5,103 bases of DNA from NCBI GenBank assembly GCA_038231615.1, contig JBBRLA010000625.1, positions 1-5,103 on the forward strand. Direction: 5' to 3'. Below the pieces are notes generated by a model, which saw only the letters and a program-made list of their open reading frames with translations, was not told the DNA's origin and made no database searches. This DNA comes from JBBRLA01 sp038231615. Lineage in GTDB: Bacteria; Myxococcota_A; Polyangia; Palsa-1104; JAEUJZ01. Both the position numbers and the translations under genes were made by a program. Each line of letters starts with the position of its first letter. Position 1 is the stretch's first letter. Shown here piece by piece: positions 1-4,979 of this stretch.

Positions 1-725
1 GGCCGCATCGCCATGGGGCCCAAGGCCGGCTGGCGACTTCGCCGGCTGGGTGGCCATCCGGTGCTGCTGCCTCCGGGGGAGCGCTACCTGTGCGTCGACT
101 CCGACGGCTTCAACGTGCATGCCCACACCAGCGTGGGGGCGGGGCACAAACAGGAGCGCGAGCGGCTGTGCCGCTACATCCTTTTGCCGGCGCTGTGCGG
201 GCAGCGGCTGTCGCTCTTGCCCTCGGGCGACGTGATTTTCACCCTCAAGCGGACCTGGTCAGATGAGACCCGGCACCTGAGCTTTACCCCCATGGAGCTT
301 CTGGAGAAGCTCGCGGTGCTGGTGCCCCCACCCAACAAGCATTTACTGACCTATCACGGGGTGCTGTCCTCGGCGGCGACGTGGCGCAAGGAGATCGTGC
401 CTGGCGGGCAGAGCACACCGGGCGAGGCGACGCCGGAAGGGCTTCCCGATGAGCCGCTGCCCGATGAACAGCAGGTGCCGCGTCCCGGCGTCTTCTGTGG
501 ACCCAGCTTCTGCGGCGCACTTTCGAGATCGATGTGCTCACTTGCCCACAGTGCGGGGGGAAGATGAAGCCGGTGGCGGCGGTGTTGGACCCCATCGAGA
601 TCGCCCGGCTGTGCGAGAACCTGGGCGAGCCCACCGAGGCTCCTCCAGTGCAGCCCTCGCGGCATCCGGGGAAGGCGCAGTGGGAGTTCGCTGACCCGCC
701 CTGCCCGGAGGCTGATCCGCCCTGA
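1..725 (+). pseudogene. IS91-family transposase, C-terminal part, frameshifted
   Basis: This is the C-terminal part of a Y2-type (Transposase_32 / IS91-family) transposase, an HUH enzyme that nicks and moves DNA by a rolling-circle mechanism. The 5' part lies outside the window. Family hallmarks in frame 1 are the 'GRIAMGPKAGWRLRRLG' start, 'DGFNVHAHTSV', 'ERLCRYILLPAL', 'RLSLLPSGDVIFTLKRTW', 'LLEKLAVLVPPP' and 'LTYHGVLSSAATWR'. The reading then moves to frame 3 for 'RRLLWTQLLRRTFEIDVL' and the single CxxC motif 'CPQCGGKM' (Cys codons at 543 and 552), ending at TGA 723-725. Restoring one C in the CCC run at 484-486 gives a continuous 'VPRPRRLLWTQLLRR', so a single-base loss (or a sequencing error) explains the break. 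The catalytic Tyr region cannot be judged because it lies upstream. No element end was identified with certainty. Confidence 0.92.
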
Positions 726-1018
726 GCGAGGGTAGGTCTGGGGGGTAAATGTCAGGGGGACACAGGGCCGCTGGGATGTAGGTCAGCGGTACCTCGGGAC
801 CGGTGTGCCCGATCGGCAGTTGGAGGGCGGAATTTTGTCTTTTTGGTTACGGACGGAATGAGTGGTGATCAGGGAAGCGAGATGGGGCGTGCTGCTTGCG
901 GGTCGTACACGCCAGCTTTGGTGGCCAAATACCCGCCCTCATTTTACCTACGCTCCGTCATCGCCATGGGGGTGTCCGCCGCCACCGGAAAGCTGCTCGG
1001 GGTCTCGGTCGACTGATC
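726..1018. other. Non-coding stretch after the transposase, with small hairpins
   Basis: No recognisable gene. Just downstream of the transposase stop there is a perfect 6-bp inverted repeat with a 10-base loop (CCGCTG 768-773, CAGCGG 784-789), then a CCGATCGG palindrome at 809-816 and a T-rich patch around 832-845. IS91-type elements carry subterminal hairpins near their origin end, so these could be part of the element's 3' end. That is inference; the flanking target motif was not identified. The longer open frames here have no recognisable protein sequence. Confidence 0.4.
858..1016 (+). CDS. Doubtful 52-aa small ORF
   Basis: An ATG-to-TGA frame of 52 codons, 'MSGDQGSEMGRAACG' through to 'ATGKLLGVSVD'. 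An internal ATG at 882 follows a purine-rich GGGAAGCGAG that could act as a ribosome binding site. The middle ('YLRSVIAMGVSAATGKLLGV') is moderately hydrophobic. I recognise no family. It ends two bases before the start of the 110-bp repeat at 1019. It may be chance, or a remnant of something disrupted when the repeat arose. Confidence 0.15.
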   Translation: MSGDQGSEMGRAACGSYTPALVAKYPPSFYLRSVIAMGVSAATGKLLGVSVD

Positions 1019-1128
1019 TTGCCGGTCAGCGCCCGGCCATCCCGTCAGCAGCTACGCGAAGACCCGCGACTCCCGCTTTTGACGCTCCTCATCCGCTTCC
1101 CGCTGGGCCGCTTCGTTGTGGATCCGCA
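1019..1128. repeat. Direct repeat copy A (about 110 bp), left of the toxin-antitoxin module
   Basis: Aligns without a gap to 1932-2041 (constant offset of 913 bases), with about 20 mismatches by hand count, roughly 80% identity. It covers the last ~25 codons of a minus-strand gene plus 33 bases beyond its stop, including the shared TTGCCGGTCA start and GGATCCGCA end. Similarity stops sharply at about 1128. Together with copy B it brackets the toxin-antitoxin pair. Confidence 0.85.
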
Positions 1129-1138
1129 GCGACTCCAT
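1052..1138 (-). pseudogene. Orphan C-terminal tail of the HEAT-like gene
   Basis: On the minus strand this stretch reads 'LRIHNEAAQREADEERQKRE' then 'SRVFA' and a TAG stop. It matches the last residues of the gene at 1965 onwards ('VRIQQEAAQRDSDEERRERE' then 'SQVFS', stop at the same place). Most differences are conservative (E/D, K/E, A/S), so both descend from coding sequence. Upstream on the minus strand the frame reaches only an ATG at 1136-1138 and then a stop near 1178, with no sign of the helical body of the protein. It is therefore a stranded tail rather than a gene, although a 28-codon ORF is technically open. Confidence 0.7.
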
Positions 1139-1206
1139 CCCTCGGCATGATCCGGCTGCCCAGTATAGAACTTGTCGTCATCAATCTTCTAGGCTAAGCA
1201 TGAGCC

Positions 1207-1485
1207 ATGTCTGCCAAAAGAAGACTCGCCGAAACCATCGAGGCCATGCCTGAGAGCCTGACGATGGAAGAGATTATCGAGCGGCTGTATTACGCGTTCA
1301 AGCTGAAGCAGGAACACGACCGTACTCAGGATGCCCGATCTCAGACCATCCTGGAACGGCTCGCCGCCGAGGGTCGCGTGGCGCTCGGACAGCCCAACAC
1401 GGCGACCGCCTATCCTGTGATCCCAGGGCAGGTCCCCGCCGGACTGGTCGAGCGGCTCATCGATGAGGGTCGAGGTGATCGGTGA
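1207..1485 (+). CDS. Antitoxin of a PIN-type toxin-antitoxin module (92 aa)
   Basis: Small protein directly upstream of a PIN ribonuclease and overlapping it by three bases, the standard layout of an antitoxin-toxin operon. Residues 10-40 ('TIEAMPESLTMEEIIERLYY' and following) match the helical N-terminus of a widespread antitoxin type with the pattern of two short helices and 'xxxIxERLYxxxKLxxx'. The C-terminal half ('ILERLAAEGRVALGQP', then a Pro-rich tail to residue 92) resembles the extended segment by which such antitoxins wrap a PIN toxin and block its active site. No ribbon-helix-helix or AbrB motif is clear, so whether it binds DNA for autoregulation is unknown. The ATG at 1207 is preceded by only a weak ribosome binding site; a TATAGA at 1164-1169 could be a -10 box. 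Function rests mainly on context. Confidence 0.75.
   Translation: MSAKRRLAETIEAMPESLTMEEIIERLYYAFKLKQEHDRTQDARSQTILERLAAEGRVALGQPNTATAYPVIPGQVPAGLVERLIDEGRGDR
1472..1477 (+). promoter_or_regulatory. Ribosome binding site deciding the GTG start of the PIN toxin
   Basis: GAGGTG at 1472-1477, inside the end of the antitoxin gene, is a strong match to the 16S anti-Shine-Dalgarno sequence and lies six bases (counted from GAGG) before the GTG at 1482. It supports a GTG start that overlaps the antitoxin TGA (1483-1485) and implies coupled translation of the two proteins. Confidence 0.65.
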
Positions 1486-1907
1486 GCCTGATCTATGCGG
1501 AGACCAGCGCGGTGCTGCGCTGGATCCTGGGCGCCCCGCTGGGAGAGGAGATTCGCAATCGGCTCATTCAGGCCCAGGCCGTCGTGACCTCCCGGCTGAC
1601 GCTCATCGAGGCACGGCGCTCCTTGACGCGAGCATCCGCATTGAACGAGATCACGCCGGCAGCGCTGGAACTGGCCGAGATGGCGCTGAACCTCGCATCA
1701 GCCCACTGGGCGATTGTGGAGATCACTCCCGAGATCCTGGACCGCGCCGCCGCCCGATTTCCCGCGGAGCCGGTACGCACACTGGACGCCGTCCACCTGG
1801 CCACTGCCGCCTACATCCATGCTGAACTGGGAGTGCTGACCGTCGTCAGCACAGATGATCGTGTGGTCCGCAACGCCAGGCTGCTCGGCATGTCCGCCGC
1901 CCCCTGA
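1482..1907 (+). CDS. PIN-domain ribonuclease toxin (VapC-like)
   Basis: A 141-residue PIN-fold protein, the usual length for a VapC-type toxin: a Mg2+-dependent endoribonuclease that cuts RNA and stops translation when not bound by its antitoxin. The acidic site is readable: E7 in 'IYAETSAVLRWIL', E43 in 'SRLTLIEARRSL', D102 in 'RTLDAVHLATA', and D125/D126 in 'VVSTDDRVVRNARLLG'. The first acidic position is Glu where most VapC proteins have Asp; this occurs in a known subset of PIN proteins and need not abolish activity. The start is GTG at 1482, supported by GAGGTG upstream and by the 'LIYAETSAVL' first strand beginning at residue 3. The target RNA cannot be told from sequence. The gene appears intact. 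Confidence 0.92.
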   Translation: MSLIYAETSAVLRWILGAPLGEEIRNRLIQAQAVVTSRLTLIEARRSLTRASALNEITPAALELAEMALNLASAHWAIVEITPEILDRAAARFPAEPVRTLDAVHLATAAYIHAELGVLTVVSTDDRVVRNARLLGMSAAP

Positions 1908-1931
1908 TCATCCTGTTCCACCAAGTGTGTT

Positions 1932-2041
1932 TTGCCGGTCACCGCCCGGCCCTGCGCTCAGCCGCTACGAGAAGACTTGCGACTCCCGCTCTCGGCGCTC
2001 CTCGTCCGAGTCCCGCTGTGCTGCTTCTTGCTGGATCCGCA
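1932..2041. repeat. Direct repeat copy B (about 110 bp), right of the toxin-antitoxin module
   Basis: Partner of 1019-1128 in the same orientation with no gaps. It begins 24 bases after the PIN toxin stop and covers the C-terminal tail and post-stop region of the minus-strand HEAT-like gene. This copy is joined to the rest of that gene, so it is probably the original and copy A the duplicate. Confidence 0.85.
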
Positions 2042-2396
2042 CGAAGTAGTCGTACCTCGCCACGATGGACAAAAGCGCGATGCGCACTGGATCGGGCAGG
2101 TCGGGGCGCCGGAGCAGCTTGCGGTAGCGGTACTCCTGGCTGTCCCAGTCGGAGAACTCCAGCAATTGCAGCACCGACATGCATCGGTAGACCGGATCGG
2201 GGGAGTTCATCCGCACAAGCAGCGACTCCATCACTCGCTTGTTGTCGTCGTTCCATGCCAGCGGCGCGGCGATCCGGCCCTGGATCATCCCCGCCGTCAG
2301 GCATGTGCCCATCTTCACGGGCCGGTAGTCGAAGGCATCTGGGTCCGAGGAAGGAGATGGCCAACCAGGGGACGCGAGCACGACGCCCGAGGCCAT
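1965..2396 (-). CDS. Unrecognised helical protein with two HEAT-like units
   Basis: The family is not recognised. With the start set at 2396 it would be 143 residues; the frame stays open up to 2603, and starts at 2432 or 2312 are equally possible because none has a convincing ribosome binding site. The body contains two related helical units, 'LLVRMNSPDPVYRCMSVLQL' (about residues 59-78) and 'LLRRPDLPDPVRIALLSIVA' (about 94-113), with the shared PDPV turns 35 residues apart. That resembles HEAT-like repeats, which usually form protein-binding scaffolds. The tail from about residue 119 is a charged helix ('EAAQRDSDEERRERES'). A second copy of the tail at 1052-1138, with mostly conservative changes, supports this frame over the overlapping ones. 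The protein is convergent with the toxin-antitoxin pair, and its 5' side faces the GTPase operon divergently. It could be a truncated remnant of a longer repeat protein. Confidence 0.5.
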   Translation of the reverse strand: MASGVVLASPGWPSPSSDPDAFDYRPVKMGTCLTAGMIQGRIAAPLAWNDDNKRVMESLLVRMNSPDPVYRCMSVLQLLEFSDWDSQEYRYRKLLRRPDLPDPVRIALLSIVARYDYFVRIQQEAAQRDSDEERRERESQVFS

Positions 2397-2566
2397 GGCT
2401 CGACCGGGTCGTCTGAAATGGGCCGAGCTCATCAAGAACGTAAACTGAAAATTGGCCGGCCCGATGTTGCCGGTGCGTGTCCGAGGGTCGAGAGATGGGT
2501 TATTTGCCCTAAACCCCAGAAGCGTCGCGCAGCGGCCAGTCTTGCGCATCGATTCTGGGAACGCCT

Positions 2567-2595
2567 TTGCTTGTGAGAATTCGCTAGAATATTCT
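2567..2595 (+). promoter_or_regulatory. Candidate promoter of the GTPase operon
   Basis: TTGCTT (2567-2572) and TATTCT (2590-2595) are 17 bases apart and resemble weak -35 and -10 boxes; TAGAAT at 2585-2590 is an alternative -10. They sit where base composition turns AT-rich, about 35-60 bases before the operon's first ATG. Assigned by pattern only. Confidence 0.35.
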
Positions 2596-2601
2596 TTATT
2601 C
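2576..2601. promoter_or_regulatory. AGAAT/ATTCT repeat cluster, candidate operator
   Basis: AGAAT occurs at 2576-2580 and again exactly 10 bases later at 2586-2590. The second copy forms a perfect 10-bp palindrome, AGAATATTCT (2586-2595), and a further ATTC follows at 2598-2601. The phasing by one helical turn over the candidate -10 region is what a repressor site would look like. No regulator gene is visible in the window. Confidence 0.35.
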
Positions 2602-2617
2602 AAGTTTTTTCGGATTC

Positions 2618-2622
2618 AGGAG
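2618..2622 (+). promoter_or_regulatory. Ribosome binding site of the GTPase gene
   Basis: AGGAG at 2618-2622 lies seven bases before the ATG at 2630, an ideal spacing. It fixes the start of the GTPase, whose first beta strand and P-loop follow at once. Confidence 0.75.
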
Positions 2623-2629
2623 AAAATCG

Positions 2630-3703
2630 ATGGAACTTCAGGAATTTCAAGTTTTGGTCCTCGGCGGATCTGGAGCTGGAAAGACTGTGTTCTTGGCAAT
2701 GCTTGCTAGCCATCTTGGCATCCAAGGTGACGCTGGCTTCTATCTCAAACTCCAAGACTTCAAGCAAGAAAGCCACTTGCTCAATGTGGCTAGCCAGATC
2801 GCAGATACGTCAAGTAACTGGCCTCCTGGAACGCGCCGTGGGGCTGAGGGAGTCACGACCTGGCAATTTACGTGCGGCGTCACGCATCAGGGGCGCAACG
2901 TCAATGGCTGTAGATTTTCATAATTTGACTATGCAGGCGGTGACCTTCCTGACCCGGATAACATCCCGCAAGAGTTGTTGAACGAGATTGATAGGGCCGA
3001 AGTCTTTATCGGATTTATCGATGGTCTGCGACTTTATAAATATCTAAAGGGCATCGATTCCGCAAGCGACAAAGTTTTTTTGCGTGACTTGAGCAAGATC
3101 TGCTTGACGATGGACCGAGAGGGGCAGAATGGGCGGCAGCGTCCAGCGCATCTCATCATTACGAAATGGGACATCCTAAGCAGTGAATTCAAGTTTTTAA
3201 GTGTTAAATCCAAAATCATGGAAATCGATTTTGTACAAAATTTTGCGCGCAGCCGACAAGCGAAGACCCGATTGATACCAGTAAGTGCCGTCGGTCCCGG
3301 TTTTGTCAGGTTGGCGAGTGACGGCAATATGGAAAAAGTGCCAGGAGTGCGTCCCATGCCTACGGGTGTCGAGTGGCCGATGGCCTGCCTACTTCCAGAC
3401 CTCGTCGCTCAAGAAATCGAACGAGCAAAAGCGATATCGTCTCGGAAGCTCAGCAGCAAAATCAGAAAGTGGTTGGGCTTTGGACTTAAATCCGGACCGG
3501 ACCTTGTTGAATACATTCCAGCCAAATATAGAATCATCGCCCGTCCAATCGCTAAAATTCTCGCAAAGGCTGGCGACCACATTGATCAGAACGTAGTCAA
3601 GATCGAAAAGGAGATTGATGCCCTGCAGCATATCTCGGAGCGCATGCTGATATGTCAATATCAACTAGATTTGCACTTCGGTAAGAATGCGACGATCCTA
3701 TGA
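2630..3703 (+). pseudogene. TRAFAC-type GTPase with one in-frame TAA
   Basis: First gene of a two-gene operon; 357 codons if read through. The G motifs are in order: G1 P-loop 'GGSGAGKT' at residues 12-19 after strand 'FQVLVL', G3 'FDYAGG' at 99-104, G4 'TKWD' at 178-181, and G5-like 'VSA' at 218-220. This marks a GTP-binding switch protein. The long insert after G1, the 'DYAGGDLPD' G3 and the late 'GVEWPMACLLP' (246-256) resemble the bacterial GTPases assigned to the TRAFAC / GTPase-associated conflict systems. That family link is from memory of style. The C-terminus is helical and basic, with no membrane segment. Codon 98 (2921-2923) is TAA, between 'GCRFS' and 'FDYAGG', in place of what is probably Tyr; the frame continues intact on both sides. 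A restart at TTG 2972 or 2975 would lack the P-loop. Codon use is AT-rich compared with the left part of the window. Confidence 0.83.
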
Positions 3704-4638
3704 AGTTTAATGCATATCCATTTTTGGTTAGTCGAAACCGGATGAATGATTACCATACAGTAGTTCAACCGGATTTCTATAGTGGAAATAAAGATTTTCT
3801 TAGTCTTCTAGATGAAGAACAACCTACCCCGCCAGGAAAGGCGAAAATTTGCCATATCATCGGATACACTGCAGTTCCATTGTGGGCCATCTACCGTACA
3901 GTTATTGCCCGAGGGAAATTCATTGGACTCGATAGCTCAGTCGCAGAGAAACCACTTCTAGAAAGTGGCAGAGAAATACGATGGACTGAAGGAGTGGTCT
4001 TCGAGGGGCCTTCATTGATGCCAGACAAGAGCAAAATTCGAGAAGATTTATTTTTAGAAATCAGAAATTCGATTTCAAAATATGAACTATTAGAGGAATT
4101 TTGGAATAGCTCTAGTTTGTCGCCCCGCCGCCTCCGCAGCGAATGCTTCCAAATTGATGTTGGTGATGGTGATACTTCATTGATAAGCCGTAGCGATTTA
4201 CGGTTACATTCAACTTCTCTGCCGACAGCACCGATCAAACATCAATCCTGGTGGAGGAAGATAATCTCAATCGCTATTGTACTACTCTTTCTCGGGGTGG
4301 TCATTGCATGGTATATTCTGCCTCGGGATAGATTGCTCTTGGCCTTGATAGCCTTGAGATATCCAAGTGACAAGATCTGCTCGATACGTCCGAATGCCGA
4401 AATCTGCCGCAGTGAAAGGCGTCATGGAATCTGCGAAGGCCATGCGCACGCAATACTGATTATTATCAACGCAAGAGGCATCAAAATCAATGAGCAATAT
4501 AGGAATCGACTTCGTCGTTGTGAGGATGATTCCTGGGTTGAGAATCAGTTACAAGACTTGATCGTTCCAAAGGCACAACCCAATTTCGACCGAAAGGAGC
4601 CGCCTGAGCAGATGCAGCGCTCCGGCCCGCTCCAATAA
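3700..4638 (+). CDS. Single-pass membrane partner protein of the GTPase
   Basis: A 312-residue protein whose ATG overlaps the GTPase stop in ATGA (3700-3703), so the two are translationally coupled and probably act together. Residues 1-185 form a soluble domain, with conserved-looking 'YHTVVQPDFYSGNKDFLSLL' (18-37), 'HIIGYTAVPLWAIYRTVIAR' (52-71) and 'WTEGVVFEGPS' (95-105). One hydrophobic helix follows at about 188-207 ('IISIAIVLLFLGVVIAWYIL'), flanked by basic WWRK on the N side, which suggests a cytoplasmic N-terminus by the positive-inside rule. The C-terminal 105 residues contain four Cys (227, 236, 245, 274), possibly disulfide-bonded if periplasmic. No family is recognised; it may correspond to an accessory protein of GTPase-associated systems, but no diagnostic motif allows that claim. 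There is no signal peptide. The gene is intact and AT-rich like the GTPase. Confidence 0.85.
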   Translation: MKFNAYPFLVSRNRMNDYHTVVQPDFYSGNKDFLSLLDEEQPTPPGKAKICHIIGYTAVPLWAIYRTVIARGKFIGLDSSVAEKPLLESGREIRWTEGVVFEGPSLMPDKSKIREDLFLEIRNSISKYELLEEFWNSSSLSPRRLRSECFQIDVGDGDTSLISRSDLRLHSTSLPTAPIKHQSWWRKIISIAIVLLFLGVVIAWYILPRDRLLLALIALRYPSDKICSIRPNAEICRSERRHGICEGHAHAILIIINARGIKINEQYRNRLRRCEDDSWVENQLQDLIVPKAQPNFDRKEPPEQMQRSGPLQ

Positions 4639-4647
4639 AGGAGCGGG
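4626..4647 (+). terminator. Hairpin overlapping the stop codon of the membrane-protein gene
   Basis: CCCGCTCC (4626-4633) and GGAGCGGG (4640-4647) form a perfect 8-bp stem with the loop AATAAA. The TAA stop (4636-4638) sits inside the loop. No T run follows, so it is not a classic intrinsic terminator; it may be a weak terminator or an mRNA 3'-end stabiliser for the GTPase operon. Confidence 0.5.
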
Positions 4648-4724
4648 AGACGTGTGACCGATCTGCCGCAATGAAGCGCAAAGACATGCGTCTATGTAGG
4701 TAGTTGTCGCCGATAAATTACATT

Positions 4725-4784
4725 ATCGGGTAGAGGCTGGCGGACGGGGGTCACCCGGCCGCCAGGCCCGCCAGGCCCCTCCCA
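4725..4784 (-). ncRNA. Group II intron domain VI with branch-point A
   Basis: GGG (4783-4781) pairs with CCC (4730-4728), and AGGGGC (4780-4775) pairs with GCCTCT (4737-4732). This leaves A4731 as the bulge, seven bases from the 3' end of the intron, the expected place for the branch-point adenosine. The stem continues as TGGCGG/CCGCCA. The intron's last bases are GAT, fitting the 3' AY rule. Confidence 0.82.
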
Positions 4785-4818
4785 CACCACCGGACGTGCG
4801 GGTCCGCATCCGGCGGTT
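4785..4818 (-). ncRNA. Group II intron domain V
   Basis: The catalytic hairpin: lower stem ACCGCCGGA (4817-4809) pairs with TCCGGTGGT (4794-4786), with one G-U pair. The two-base bulge CG (4796-4795) is on the 3' strand, the upper stem is TGCG/CGCA (4808-4805, 4800-4797), and the apex is GACC. The continuous 5' strand and the 2-base 3' bulge are diagnostic of domain V. The apical loop is not a GNRA type as written. Confidence 0.85.
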
Positions 4819-4859
4819 CGGAGAGTTGAGGTCACGTCGTCAGTCTCGGCAGCCCTGGC

Positions 4860-4979
4860 GCCCGTTCCTGAGCGCTCGATTCCGCTTGACGCCGTCGCCA
4901 CTTCGCCGCTTCGTCGAACTCCGTAGGCTTCACCCCGGTTGTCCATCGAGAGCTCCAGTTGCCCGGTCTTCTGGCGCAT
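4860..4979 (-). pseudogene. N-terminal stub of a group II intron reverse transcriptase/maturase
   Basis: From ATG 4977-4979 the minus strand reads 'MRQKTGQLELSMDNRGEAYG' followed by 'VRRSGEVATASSGIERSGTG'. This matches the low-complexity N-terminal leader ('…RSGEA…ERSG…') seen in a common group of intron-encoded reverse transcriptases, just before their first RT motif. After about 40 residues the RT similarity ends and the sequence runs directly into domain V. All RT motifs, including YADD, the maturase domain and any endonuclease domain, are missing. The frame stays open to a stop at 4692, but that part is structural RNA sequence, not protein. The match is from recall of the family. Confidence 0.65.

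Noticed and set aside
862..1197. 111-codon plus-strand open frame
   Set aside because: Pro/Arg-rich translation with no recognisable motif. It crosses the antisense of the duplicated gene tail and has no ribosome binding site.
1939..2364. Alternative minus-strand frame
   Set aside because: Shadow frame in GC-rich DNA. It does not share the tail conservation seen for the frame ending at 1965.
1932..2576. Long plus-strand open frame over the HEAT-like gene
   Set aside because: The translation is low-complexity and His/Arg-rich with no family pattern. The minus-strand frame has internal repeats and a tail conserved in a second copy.
2432..2603. Upstream extension of the HEAT-like gene to 2603
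   Set aside because: It would start inside the AT-rich GTPase promoter region and adds a stretch with no helical or conserved character; open frame only by chance.
3034..3357. Minus-strand ORF inside the GTPase gene
   Set aside because: Antisense of the G4/G5 region; the plus strand carries the readable GTPase motifs.
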